From: Proteles cristata cristata
Lineage: Eukaryota > Chordata > Mammalia > Carnivora > Hyaenidae
Assembly (NCBI GenBank): GCA_017311185.1
Contig: JAESUZ010003490.1
Coordinates: 1,116,001-1,180,000 of the forward strand
DNA: 64,000 bases
Reading direction: 5' to 3'
This document shows positions 22,600-33,887 of the stretch, piece after piece. The notes under the pieces were generated by a model. That model worked only from the letters and a program-made list of their open reading frames with translations. It was not told where the DNA came from and made no database searches. Numbering within the stretch: the stretch's first letter is position 1; the number at the start of each line of letters is the position of its first letter. Made by a program: the position numbers and the translations under genes.

Positions 22600-24180
22600 G
22601 TCAAAATAACTCCTCAGTGTCGCACTGGGACATAATATGCCAGTGGATTAGAAGGGACATTCCATAGGTAGCTCCAAATGCAGGCATTTAGTATAAGATA
22701 AAAGTAGTATCACATGTACGTAAGGGAAAGATGTAGAATTCAACAAGAAGGCTACTGAAGAGAAAACGTAAAATGTGATTGGATTCATGTCTCATAGTGT
22801 CTTACAGCATAAATTATACAGGGATCAGAGATTTCAATGTAAAAGTGAAATGAAATGAAGTCACAACTGTTCTAAAAAAAAAAAAACAAAACAAAACAAA
22901 ACTGGGAGGAATCCATTATAACCAGAGTAAGGAAAGGCCTTTATTACCATGATTCAAGATCTAGAGTAAATTCAACCTCATTTTAAAAAACTATCTTCAG
23001 CAGAAACAACTACAAGCAACATAAAAAAGACACCATTTTGTTTAAGAGGCAGAGGCTCATCTTTCTGATATATAAATAGCTTTTGAAATCTATAAGAAAA
23101 AAATGAGGGAAAGACAGTTCATAGAGAAAGAAACACAGATGACCCCGAGCATATAAAAAGAAGTTCAAAGTCTCCCATTATAAAAGAAATGAGATTTAAA
23201 ACGAACCTGAAGAAGTATCAATTTTCACCTTTCAGGAGGGCAAAAATTCTAAAGTTTTAACACACACCCTGTAGATCAGGGTCTAGGAAACTGTCACTTC
23301 CATATAATGCTGATGGAAGAATACATTTTTATGACCCTTACGGAGGGCAATATCTATCAAATATATCTATCTATCAAAATTACAAATGCAAATAACTTTT
23401 GACCAGCAATCCTTGTCAGGAGTATTTATCCTACAGATATGCTTAGAGATTTATAAAATGAAATATGCACAAGTTTATTCATATCAGCATTGTTTGTAAG
23501 AGTAATTGCATCCATGCAGTATAAAATACAAACACTCCATCAATGGAGAACTAGTTAAATTGTCACACACATCCATATTCAAAAGCTATAGGAAAGAATG
23601 TGAAATCTCATTATGTATTTATATGGAAAGATCTCCAAGATAAATTAAGTTTAAAAAAAAAAGGGTTGGGGTACCTGGGTGGCTCTGTTGGTTAAGCATC
23701 TGACTTCAGCTCAGGTCATGATCTGGCAGACCATGGGTTCAAGCCCCGTGTCAGGCTCTGTGCTGACAGCTCGGAGCCTGGCGCCTGCTTTGGATTCTGT
23801 GTCTCCCTCTCTCTCTGCCCCTCCCCCACTCAAACTCTCCGTCTCTCTCAAAAATAAACACTAAAAAATTGTTTTAAATAAATTAATTTTAAAAAGGTCG
23901 GAAGAGTACATATAATGGGCTTCCTGTTACATAAAATGGTGGGGGGAGGGAGAATCTATATTCATATTTGTTTGAGGGTGAATAAAGAAACTCTGAAAGA
24001 TACATAAGACACTAAGAACAGTGGATGCCTGCGGAGAGAGAGCAGATCAGGGTGGTGGGAAGATGGCAGAGAGGACTGAAGGAGACTCAGTGCTGTATCA
24101 CCAATTCTACCTTTTGATTTTTGAACCATTTGGATCTTTTCAGAACATTAAATGTAATAAAAGGATCAAAAGGAAAAAAA
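22600..24180 (+). mobile_element. Old L1 (L1ME-like), sense, split by SINE
   Basis: Landmarks run in order. GGAAAGGCCTTTATTACCAT lies near 22931 and CATATAAAAAGAAGTTCAA near 23150. TTATCCTACAGATATGC and GGAACTAGT-type motifs lie near 23430-23550, and TATGGAAAGATCTCCAAGAT near 23622. After the SINE come GTGGATGCCTGCGGAGAGAG and TACCTTTTGATTTTTGAACC. This is the ORF2 C-terminal and 3' part of an ancient mammalian L1. All frames are broken. Confidence 0.78.
23664..23877 (+). mobile_element. SINEC_Fc-like SINE with TSD
   Basis: The head reads GGGGTACCTGGGTGGCTCTG and the tail AAAAATAAACACTAAAAAAT. The duplication ATAAATTAAGTTTAAAAA / ATAAATTAATTTTAAAAA lies at 23640-23657 and 23878-23895. It splits the old L1. 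Confidence 0.93.
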
Positions 24181-25384
24181 ATTTCATGGGACACAGGGGG
24201 AAGCAGAGTGAGTCAAGAGAAGGAAAAGCAAAGGAAAGATCACTGTCAGGAAGAAGAAGAGTGCTCAGAAGGGATGCCCTTTAAGGAAGAAATGCCAGGT
24301 CGAGAGATACATTGTGTTCCTTGTGCAGAAGAAGAGAAGTTCCAGGGCACACCAAAGAGAGAAAGAGAACAAAACTTGTCTGTCAGTGTCCATAGTGTAT
24401 TTTTTTCTGTGTGGACAAATAGGAGAGAATAATGCAGTAAGCCCAAGTGGGCAAATTATTTCAGATCTTCCAGGGAGCCAGGAAAAAAATATCTGTTGCC
24501 ATCATTTCTGTGACCATAGTGGGTGAATTTCACGTGGCAGGCTCCCACACTATATGAAATAACAACTTGCTCCAAAGGAGTGTTTTGTAGCACTTACTGA
24601 GGCTATCAGGAGAGTGAAGAGTCTTACATGACAAGAGTGTTTACGTATTTAATTTTTGTGTAACATTAGAACCATAAAACTCTCTCTTTAAGATGGGGAA
24701 TATGTGACACATGCAGTGAATTTCCACATTAAATTATTGAATGAAAAATACACACATTATCCATTGCAACTCCCGGATTAGGTCAGGTCAGATTTTATTG
24801 CTTTTGGCCAAGGGCTTTTGTAAGACTTATAAGTCTAAGAGCAGGTACAGTGTGATCTTTGGTATAAGTTATAGAGTTAGAATGAGGTTCTGAGTGAGAA
24901 AATACTTAGCATTTCAGAGGTAATTTCATGAAAGCCATCATGAGACCTCGCACATCACTGTGTTGATTTAACTGGAACTTTATAAGATCGCTTTAGCTCT
25001 GGTTTCTGAAACTGCCAAGGCTCGTGTATCCGCCTGACAATAAATAACCAACTTTTCTAGATTGATCTGTAATGGATGCTAATTTGAATTACCCCCAAGA
25101 AGCTTCTGGCACAGGACCAAATAAACATGGCAAGGGAAAAAGGGGGAGAAGAGGAAATGTGGATGATTCCATAGCTCAGGGGTTCAAAAAATAAACATTT
25201 GATGGGCTAAAAGTGTCTAATAGCATCTGCCTTCAAACCTGGCCATGGGCATGAAATCTGGGACAGGTTTAATGATTCTACTAGGCTAAAGAAAATTTGT
25301 ATCTGATAAAAACAGTCTACAAAGCATGGCATTTTGAACAGAGTGCTGTTCTTAGACTGGTTTCTGTGAGAAATATAGTAGAGG
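24181..25384. other. Intronic stretch, no gene
   Basis: It includes a purine-rich segment (24180-24380) and an apparently single-copy block 24930-25130 treated as a conserved-element candidate. The frames 24021-24284 and 24121-24432 are Lys/Glu-rich translations of purine-rich DNA. Confidence 0.5.
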
Positions 25385-25563
25385 TGGTAGCAGTAATAGA
25401 AGTATTTACTGAGCCCTTACAACATCCAAGCTAATGTCTGTTTTGTAGACATTTTTCTCATTTAATACTCTCAACAGTCTTATGAGGCAGGATCTAACCT
25501 CAGTTTGTAGATGAGGAAAATTAAGAAGTTACATAACTGGTAAGTGATGAAGCCAGGCGTGCC
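25385..25563 (+). mobile_element. MIR element
   Basis: TATTTACTGAGCCCTTACAA, CATTTTTCTCATTTAATACT, CTTATGAGGCAGGATCTAAC and GTAGATGAGGAAAATTAAG follow MIR order on the + strand. Confidence 0.82.
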
Positions 25564-25698
25564 CATATCATACTAAACCTCCATTTATATTAAAACCCGT
25601 TCAGGCTTTTGTTGTTCTACAGTTGTGGGTCAAAGCTTAGTTATATATTTGGTTGTAACTTCTAAACCTGTGGACTCAAATTAAGGGGAATCCAATTT

Positions 25699-25890
25699 CC
25701 AGGTGCTTAGGTGGCTTAGTCGGTTGAGCGTCTGACTTCAGGTCATGACCTCATGGTCTGTGAGTTCAAGCCCTACGTCGGGCTCTGTACTGACAGCTCA
25801 AAGCCTGGAACCTGCTTAGAATTCTGTCCCCTCTCTCTGCCCCTCGCCCAGTCACACTCTGTCTCGCTCTCTCAAAAAATAAACAAATGA
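25699..25890 (+). mobile_element. SINEC_Fc-like SINE, tail split
   Basis: The diverged head AGGTGCTTAGGTGGCTTAGT lacks the GGCTCA segment before AGGTCATGACC. Its A-rich tail is interrupted by the next SINE and resumes at about 26102-26118. Confidence 0.88.
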
Positions 25891-26101
25891 TGGGGCGCCT
25901 GGGTGGCTCAGTCATTTAACCATCTGACTTCGGCTCAGGTGATGACCTCATGGTTCGTGGGTTCAAGCCCCACGTCGGGCTCTGTTCTGACAGCTAGCTC
26001 AGAGCCTGAAGCCTGTCTTCACATGCTGTATCTCCCTCTCGCTCTGACCACCCCCTGCTCACGCTGTCTCTCTCTCTCAAAAATAAATTTTAAAAAAATT
26101 T
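25891..26101 (+). mobile_element. SINEC_Fc-like SINE nested in SINE tail
   Basis: The clean head GGGGCGCCTGGGTGGCTCAG is present. The duplication AATAAACAAATGA / AATAAACAAATAA (25878-25890, 26102-26114) comes from the tail of the preceding SINE. Confidence 0.92.
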
Positions 26102-26118
26102 AATAAACAAATAAATGT

Positions 26119-26200
26119 TAATAATATATTATTATTATTTATTATATATATTATATAAAATATTAGGAAATATATATATATTACATAAGATATTAGGAAA
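26119..26200. repeat. AT-rich low-complexity run
   Basis: Mixed TAATAT/TATATA repeats, probably expanded from the A-rich SINE tail beside it. Confidence 0.8.
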
Positions 26201-26280
26201 AAAGCGGGGGTGGAGTCCAATATCTCCCCGCTCATAACTACCTAAGTATTAGAGGAAAAATGTAAGATAGGAAATAATTT

Positions 26281-26478
26281 TTTTTTTTTCCTAGGATAGA
26301 GAGAGACAGCGTGAACAGGGAAGGGTCAGAGTGAGAGGGAGTCACAGACTGAAACAGGCTCCAGGCTCCGAGCTGGCAGTCAGCACAGAGCCTGACGCGG
26401 GGCCCGAACCCACGAACCGCGAGATCATGACCTAAGCGAAAGTCAGACACTTAACTGACTAAGCCACCCAGGCGCCCC
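26281..26478 (-). mobile_element. SINEC_Fc-like SINE with 17-bp TSD
   Basis: Antisense, ending AAGCCACCCAGGCGCCCC. The duplication AAGATAGGAAATAATTT is identical at 26264-26280 and 26479-26495, so this is among the youngest copies. Confidence 0.95.
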
Positions 26479-26495
26479 AAGATAGGAAATAATTT

Positions 26496-27480
26496 AAAAC
26501 ACTTTTACAAGAATTATTGGGTATAGTAACTATAGGCCATTTTGACCCCCCTGTGCCTATGTTAGACATAACTTAGGCTGAAATAATATCAGAGCTGGAA
26601 TTCAGCAAAACATCTAGAGGCTCTTTTCAGTGATTGCAGTGACAGCAACCATATTTTCAATATGAACTCTCTAGAAGAGCATTTTATTAAGCATAGATAG
26701 CTACTTATATTGTTTGGCCCATCACAACATTCTGGGTCTCTTTCTGAAAATTACTGTAGGTATTTATAAGATTTTTACCTCCCTACATGCATGTATTTGT
26801 TAAGTTTATTCCCTCCATTTCTTTTCTTCAAGACATCTGGTTAGGCCTGGGTTCCTGTTATGCATTAGCTGAGCTGTACATTCCTAGTGGATTAGGATAA
26901 AGGCACCCATGAAAATGATGGGAACTCTTACATGGACCCACCAGGAATATGCTCTCATATTATCCTAGAGGTGGAGGAAGAGAGTAATCAGACTCTTTAT
27001 CTCCAAAACTAAACTCAACTCACAGATTTTGTGGGAAGGAAACAGAAGAGAGGATCAGAGATACCAAAGTTAGGCTACTGGATTAGCAAAAGGTTTCATT
27101 TCTGTTACCTATTTCAAAAATATTTATGCCAGCTAAACAATAAAGAGGGAACTAAATTCCGAGATCACCTATGGTATTGGCATCCCTCCTGGTTATAAAG
27201 GTAACGGGCCCCTAAGCGATCAGCATAGTGGGTTCTGTGGAGATGGTTAAAGTGATACAAAAACAAAAGTTTCTACTCCCCCTTCGGACTAGGTTTGACC
27301 ACAGAAATTTAACACTGACTAATAGCTGAGGGATGGGAGGAACTCATGAGATCATGTTGCTTAGAAACACAGGAAGGTAAATGCTGTTAAGAATATTTTT
27401 TTTAAGTCTGCATCTTAGAATTTGTGTCTTCATTGTATGAGATTCCGGGGACCCAGCTGCAGTGTGATAATCTCAGAATC
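26496..27480. other. Intronic stretch, nothing recognised
   Basis: Unique-looking AT-rich intron sequence. No open frame of note, microsatellite or repeat border could be supported. Confidence 0.5.
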
Positions 27481-28560
27481 TCACTCAGAGACAATCCGAA
27501 TTTATCAGAAGATGGAAAAGACATAATTTTCCCTATTCTTCCTACAAAATACAGCTAAAAACCCTGGAGCAATGTTAGAAAAAGCCAGCTCAAACAGATG
27601 TGTTATAAAACATCTCAGGTCTCTCACACACAAAAAAATATGTTGTCTGGCCTTCAATTGAAAATCACTCACAAAAGCAAGAACCAGGATGGTCTCAAAT
27701 TGAGTGAAAGAAGGCCAACAGCAGAGGCCAACAACAGAATCACGGAGATGTTAGAATTTTCTGACAAGAGTCCACAGCTCTGAGACAAATGTTTCAGTAG
27801 GCAATTACATTCATGCTTGGAACAAATGAAAAAATAAAAAAGCCCAAGCAAAGTAACAGAAAGTCTTAGCAAACAATGGGACACGTAAAGAAGAACTAAA
27901 TGCAGACAGTACAACTGAAAAATGCAATAGCCGAAACACCGGCCTCGGTGGATATGCCTCACAGCGGAATGGAAGGGGCAGTGGGAAAAAAATCAGTGAG
28001 CTGGAAGACAGAAATGTAGAAATTACCCAGTGTGAAGAACAAAAAGAAAATATACTGGAAGAAAATAGATGGAGCATTACAGACCAGAGGGATGATAACA
28101 AAAGATCTAACATGCAAGTCATTGTAGTAGCAGGAAGAGAGGAGAAAAAGCGCAGTACCCGGAAAAGTACTTAAAGGAATGATGGCTGAAAACTTCCCAA
28201 TTCTGGCAAATGACAGAAACCAACAGATTCAAAGAGCTGAGCAAACCTCAAACAGTATCCAACCAAAAAAAAATCCACACCAAGATACAAAATAATCAAA
28301 TTTCTAAAAACTGAAGACAGGAAAAATCTGGAACACAAGAGAAAAATGACACGTGACCCACAGGAAAAAAACAGTTCAAATGATAGCGGATTTCTCATCA
28401 GAAACTGTGGACTTCAGCCAGAAGCAGAACAATATTTTACAAGCACTTCAAGAAGAGAATCGTTAGCCCAGAATGGTATGCCCTGCAGAATAACCTATCA
28501 AAGTGCAAGCAAGATTTTTTTGTAAGTACAGACAAGCTTTTTAAAATGTTTTTTGAAAGG
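27480..28560 (+). mobile_element. Old L1/HAL1 ORF1-region fragment
   Basis: GATGGCTGAAAACTTCCCAA, AACCAACAGATTCAAAGAGC, ACACCAAGATACAAAATAAT, ATAGCGGATTTCTCATCAGA and CCAGAATGGTATGCCCTGCA are ordered landmarks of the L1-family ORF1 region as found in HAL1 (half-L1). Frames are disrupted; the longest remnant on the opposite strand is a chance frame. Confidence 0.75.
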
Positions 28561-28930
28561 CAGAGGAACTAAAATAGCTACAATAACTCTAAAAAAGCAG
28601 AATATGGGGGGTGGGGGAGAGGGGTGGAATTAGTCTACCCAGATCCCAGACTTTATTGCAGAGCTGTGTGATCAAGACCGTGTGATAGTGCCAGAAGGAC
28701 AGACACAAAGAAATCCCAGAATTTGAGCCACAAAAACACCAAACTTATTTTTTACCAAGGTGCAAAAGCAATCCTGTTGCCAACAGACAACCTTTTCAGC
28801 AAATGGTGCTCCAGCATTTGGATATCTCCAGGCAAAACAAAACATCTTTACCCTATTTCAAATCAGGTACAAAAATTGATGCAAATTGGTTCATGGACTT
28901 AAATGTGGAACGGAAAAGAAAATAGAAAAA
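28561..28930 (+). mobile_element. Old L1 ORF2 fragment
   Basis: ACTTTATTGCAGAGCTGTGT, CAAGACCGTGTGATAGTGCC, CTTTTCAGCAAATGGTGCTC and TTGATGCAAATTGGTTCATG, then GGACTTAAATGT match the ORF2 region just after the reverse transcriptase. It follows the ORF1-like piece, so either one rearranged element or two adjacent ones are present. Confidence 0.72.
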
Positions 28931-29128
28931 GTTATTTGTTAGTATTAGTGATCACTAACAAATATTTTATTTTTATTTCTGTTAATGTTATGTATATTGT
29001 TTTAAAAATAAATATCTCCTTCAAATTTATGCAAAAAAAACATAAAAGGGATGATTTCCACAAGTAATGATTATAAAGTTGCTTTCGGAATGCCAAAAAT
29101 TTTAGAGGTTTCCACTGGAAGAATTCAT

Positions 29129-29130
<2 letters not shown>

Positions 29131-29182
<52 letters not shown>
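29131..29182. repeat. (AC)26 microsatellite
   Basis: A pure AC dinucleotide run of 52 bp followed by ATATACAC. Confidence 0.98.
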
Positions 29183-29191
<9 letters not shown>

Positions 29192-29192
29192 T

Positions 29193-29235
29193 TTTAATTC
29201 CAGTATAGTTAACAGTGTTATATTAACTTCAGGTA
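29193..29235 (-). mobile_element. L1 3'-end fragment
   Basis: TTTTAATTCCAGTATAGTTA then ACAGTGTTATATTAACTTCA is the antisense 3' terminus of an older carnivore L1, cut by the following SINE. Confidence 0.65.
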
Positions 29236-29362
29236 GGGACACATGGGTGGCTCAGTCAGTTGAGCATCTGACTCTTGATTTTGGCTCAGCCCATGATCCC
29301 AGGGTCATGGGATTGAGCCCCGAGTTGGGTTTCTCACTCTCTCTCTCTCTGACACTCAAATA
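29236..29362 (+). mobile_element. Older CAN-SINE subtype
   Basis: The head GGGACACATGGGTGGCTCAG is shared with the other SINEs. The middle (CATGATCCCAGGGTCATGGG) is of the CCCAGGGTCCTGGG type seen in general carnivore CAN-SINEs, not the felid GATCTCGCGGTTCG form. The copy is shorter and has a truncated tail. Confidence 0.82.
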
Positions 29363-29519
29363 GCCTCATTCCTCCTCGTTAAGCCAAGTTATCCCCAGTT
29401 AACAAAATCATGACATTAATACTTGTATGATGCCTGGGTTTTTTTTCTAAAACATGAGTTTATTATTTTTGAAACGCAAATAGTCACAATCCCCTTCCTC
29501 ATTCATTTGAATTTTTTTC

Positions 29520-29640
29520 CACGTTCCTCTACTTATTAGCTGCATGAACTTGAACAAGGACTTAACTCCTCTGGCCTGTTTCTTCTGAAAATAGGAAGGC
29601 AGTGTTTCTGCTGTTTTCAGAGTCATAAAATGGAGCCACA
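29520..29640 (+). mobile_element. MIR fragment
   Basis: CTACTTATTAGCTGCATGAA, CTTGAACAAGGACTTAACTC, CTCTGGCCTGTTTCTTCTG and the ATAAAATGG end follow MIR core order. Confidence 0.72.
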
Positions 29641-30350
29641 GTGACTTAAATAATATATAATTAAAAAATAAGAACTGACAGTATGATAGGCAGGAGAAAA
29701 GCTAGGCCAGTGTTGAGAGTTGAAGCCCCAAATGACTTAATTCTCTTTGCTCTGAGAATAACATTTTCTTGTTATTCCTGGGAAACTACAAGAATTCTCC
29801 AAAGTCTCTACTCTTTTATTTCTGCAAGGAGTTAGATGTTAATGCAGTTTTGTCCGTACAGGAGGAAGAGTACTTCCTGGAGGCTTCATCGTTCCTACTG
29901 ATGGGTTCAGTGAATCAGGATATATTCTGTTTGCTTTGTTAGTAGGGAAGAGGGACTCTAATTTCTTTCTAATTCTATTTGAGTTATTTTCACATGGATA
30001 GTTCTAGCTACTTAATAGAAATAGTTTGCCAAAACTTTCCCAAACTTTCCAAGTAAATTTGGTCATTATTAAGTGGTGTCTTACAGTGTACTTTTAAACT
30101 GACCTTCTTTTCTCATCATTTTATTCTTCTGTGTTTCAACAGTTAAATTTATCTGACACTGTGGTGGTAAATTCTTTGTTATTTGGTAAGGAAATAACAA
30201 AGGTAAAAGAATGTGTTTGTGTTGGTTTGATGTTCTTTGAGATTGGAGGATAAAGGTTTAGCTTTACAGATCATTTGCCTGTGTTTTCTGATGTACTTCT
30301 GGAAAATCAAAATCCAGGAAAAGTTAACAGAAGAATTGGGATTTTTAATA
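29641..30350. other. Intronic stretch, nothing recognised
   Basis: Unique-looking sequence with no supported gene or repeat. Confidence 0.5.
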
Positions 30351-30360
30351 AAATGGTCTT

Positions 30361-30496
30361 AGGGGCACGTAGGTGGCTCAGTTGGTTAAGCATCTGACTT
30401 GGGTTCAGGTCATGATCTCATGGTTCATGGGTTGGAGCCATGCATCTTGGCTCTGTGCTGACAGCTTGGAGCCTGGAGCCTGCTTCAGATTCTGTG

Positions 30497-30534
<38 letters not shown>

Positions 30535-30605
30535 CCACTCTCTCTCTCTCTCTCTCTCTCCCCACTTGTGCTCCGTCTCTTTGTCTCTCACAAATAAACA
30601 TTTAA
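30361..30605 (+). mobile_element. SINEC_Fc-like SINE with expanded CT tract
   Basis: The head AGGGGCACGTAGGTGGCTCA is present. The CT region has expanded into (CT)n at about 30500-30532 and 30538-30560. The upstream target repeat AATGGTCTT lies at 30352-30360. Confidence 0.93.
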
Positions 30606-30623
30606 AAATTTTTCAATGGTCTT

Positions 30624-30830
30624 GGGGCGCCTGGGTGGCGGTTAGCGTCCGACTTTCGCTTAGGTCATGATCTCGCGGTTCGTGGGTTCGAGCCCCGCGT
30701 CGGGCTCTGTGCTGACTGCCAGCTCGGAGCCTGGAGCCTGTTTCGGATTCTGTGTCCCCCTCTCTCTCTCACCCTCCCCTGTTCACGCTGTCTCTCTCTC
30801 CTACAAATAAATAAAAATATTTTTTAAAAA
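30624..30830 (+). mobile_element. SINEC_Fc-like SINE, young, at same target
   Basis: The near-consensus body CGTGGGTTCGAGCCCCGCGT suggests youth. A small deletion in the head gives GGGTGGCGGTTAGCGTC. The target repeat AAATTTTTCAATGGTCTT / AAATTTTTAATGGTCTT lies at 30606-30623 and 30831-30847. Confidence 0.93.
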
Positions 30831-30847
30831 AAATTTTTAATGGTCTT

Positions 30848-31689
30848 AAGAGATGACCATTTGTTTTAAGACATTAATAGTAAAACAGTGATAAAAAATA
30901 AAAAGTAAAAGGCATTAAAAATGAAAACATGTAAAATCGGGTTTAGAAATGGTTTTGTGTAAAATGATGTAGTGAGCTCTAAAAAGGAAAAATAAAACCA
31001 TAAATCACAGCCGCATAAAATATGTATAATATTAAAAAAAAAAAACCACCAGTTTTAGAATTTACCAGCCAAGGAAAAGCAGTTTCTTTTAAAACGAAGG
31101 CAACTGAGTCCCAGAAAGGTAGATGGACTTGCTTGAGGTCACAGAGCTGACATAAAAGCCTTAGATCCCTGTTCCCCGTTCACTATTATGTCCCTGATAG
31201 CATTTAGTAAAACTCACCAGAGAGACCTGGAGCCCAGGCTGGGAACCTCAGGGGTTAATGCACCTAGCCCATAATCTGAGCAATTTATAGGACTATGGTG
31301 AGATTTCTTGAGCTTGCAGAAGCTGAGAAAGCTCAGCAAGGGGAGCTCATTCAGCTCTGAGCTCCCTGGGATTAGAGTAACATGCTGAGGGCTCTTAGAC
31401 CCTTGCTACTTCTGCGGGCATTAGAGGTACACACCTCAGCCTTCAGATCCCTGCATGTTTTTTTTTTGTTTGTTTGTTTTTTATTCCTGCATTTCTAACT
31501 AGGTGGATAATGGGAAGCAACATGTCAGGTAGGAATCTCAACAGTTGGCCGACAGCCAGTCAGTGCACAGAAGTGGCCCACTGGTCCTCCCTCTCCAGGA
31601 CTATGGCCATGATTTTAAGGAACATAAATTTGAGAATCTGGTTTTGTTATTTCTATGAATTCCATTTGAGCATGACCAGCTTTGTGTGG
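30848..31689. other. Intronic stretch with a MIR 3' fragment
   Basis: About 31085-31195 reads like the MIR 3' part (AACTGAGTCCCAGAAAGGTA, then CTTGCTTGAGGTCACAGAGC). The rest is unique-looking, with a (GTTT)n run at 31460-31480. No gene. Confidence 0.55.
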
Positions 31690-31940
31690 TGATGACCACA
31701 TAGTCCATACTCCTTAACATGTAAACAATCTTTACACAACCTGGCCCTAACACTCCCAGGTTCATTTCCCACCACCTGTCATTCTCCATTCCAGGGCTAA
31801 AACCACACAGCAGCTCACCTTACCTGGGACTCATCGTACAATCTCATGCCTCATGCCCTCACACATTTCCCTTTCGTCTTCTTCCAACATCAAGATTGAA
31901 CAAATAGATGGCTGGCTGGATGAATGAGTGGATGGAACAT
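31690..31940 (+). mobile_element. L2 fragment
   Basis: CAACCTGGCCCTAACACTCC, TTTCCCACCACCTGTCATTC and ATCTCATGCCTCATGCCCTC match the L2 3' region. A GGCTGGATGAATGAGTGGAT end follows. Confidence 0.72.
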
Positions 31941-33630
31941 GAATGAGAGAATATAATTTGAGGAGCACTAGAAAAACCTGCCGTCTGAAACTAGCTCCAG
32001 CTCCCATTGAACTACTGAAAATTAAGGCTTTACTACTTCACCAGTGTTGTGATTATCCGCTATCAAGTATATACCAAATAGTTTAAATAATGGTTATGAT
32101 GCTGAAGCTGCAGTAGTGAACTTGGAAAAAAAAAAAAGCCTTTTTTTAATGTCATGAAGAATTCAAGGTTATTGATATACTATTACTTCCACTTGGCATT
32201 TCTTGAGCAGCAGAGAAGTGAAATTATACCCAGGGTGTAGGTAATTGTGCAGTACCCTGGATACATCTGTGGAGTGTGGCATGTATGGGAAGCCATAGCC
32301 CATGATATCTGCAGTGGAGGAAACAAGCCTTAGAACATTCTAGCAGAAATAAGTATTCTGTGTTGTCTTCTGACTTCCCCTGTTAACATGAAAGTGCTTT
32401 GGGGGAAAAAATAATTAACTAAAATACGTAAATGAAAATAAATAGTCCCAGGCTTAGCCATCACTCACACTTTGATGTAAAGTCATTTATCATGATATGT
32501 GTCTTTAATTTTTAATTAGAAGTTCAACTTTCCTGTGTGGCATCTGGGTTCAGAGTTTTGATACTGGGAGAATGCAGGGAGGCAATTCTGGAAGGCTGGC
32601 ACATGGTGCAAGCTGGCTCATTGAGAGAAATGCATGGCCCGGTAGGAGCATGTAGACACTGTTCTGGGGGAAGGTCAGAACAGGAGAGAGACTCAGAAAA
32701 AGGGAGAAAGCCCGAAGGGCAACTTTATCCTGCTTTACAGTCTTCATTCTCTCCGTCATTTGATGCACATTCAGTGAATACAGCACAACCCCAAGAAAAT
32801 GGCACTCAGGCTCTAGAATGCTGGTCCTAAACCACTTTGTATCATTCTCCCTTTGAAAAGTTCATAGCACAGTGGCTCTGCCTGCCCAGTAAGAACACAG
32901 GTCTAAATTTCAAGGCCTTTGTAAACACTCTGAAGTTAAGCCTTAGATTTTGCAAAGGTCTGTGAACTCCAGGTTAAGGACCCCACAATCAGTTAATATT
33001 TGCAGACCCTTCCAATGTCTGTCAAGTACATTGCATATCATTCTTTTAACAACCCAATTTGCCAGGTACGCTCTTATTTTACACATGAACAAAAAGAATG
33101 TCCTCCTGGCAGGTCACAGTCTATTCTCTGTTTTGTCTAGATGGAAAATATCTGGAAGCAGAGTCAAGAACAGGTAACAGTGGTGGCCTGTGGGAAGCAA
33201 GCTAAGAGGAGATATAACCTTTGGTAGTATTTGCACTTTTCCCATGTATGATGCCACCTATTTTTTATTTTTCGGGTTTTTTTTTAAGAAAGAGATCTGA
33301 TCTGCTACTTTCAAACCTGTATTTTTATCCCTTTAAATAGGTGAAATGATACATATACTTAGAAAAGTCAGAGATTTCTGACTTCTTTTTAATACAAATT
33401 CTTATGTCAATTATCTCCTAATACTAGTCAGATAATTTATGGATAAATTATACATTTTAAAAGTAAATTTCATTGCAGCATGGTGAGACTGCACCTTGCA
33501 AATATATATGACTTATATATTTAAATTTATAATAATTATATATTTTATTGGGTCTCCTTGGCCTTTTACTTGTAAATTGGTTTTCAGTAGAATTATTGGA
33601 TTGTGCCAGTTTTGTTTTGTTTTGCTTTTT
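31941..33630. other. Intronic stretch, weak MIR trace only
   Basis: A weak MIR-like trace appears at about 33000-33125. The rest looks unique. The frame 32537-32830 (+) has no domain or splice support. Confidence 0.45.
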
Positions 33631-33790
33631 AAAGTTTATTCATTTTGAGAGAGAATGAACAGGGGAGGGGGAGAGAGAAAAGGAGAGAGAGAGAATCCCA
33701 AGCAGGCTCTGTGCTTGTCAGCACAGAGCTCAATGCAGGGCTCAATCTTATGAACTGTAAGATCATAACCTAAGCCAAAATCGCCACCTC
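33631..33790 (-). mobile_element. SINE fragment, damaged
   Basis: TTTAAAGTTTATTCATTTTG, a GA tract, then CAGCACAGAGCTCAATGCAG and GTAAGATCATAACCTAAGCC mark an antisense CAN-SINE. It lacks its tRNA head (no CACCCAGGCGCC end). Confidence 0.82.
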
Positions 33791-33887
33791 TCTGACCTAC
33801 ACACACATATCTAACTGTTTCTTCTTGTACACTACTAAACATCTTTAGGTAACTAAATAATCAGTATCCAATGTTTGCAAATGCTTT

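Noticed and set aside
27669..28398. Minus-strand Ser/Phe/Leu-rich frames
   Set aside because: Antisense readings of the A-rich old L1/HAL1 ORF1 region.
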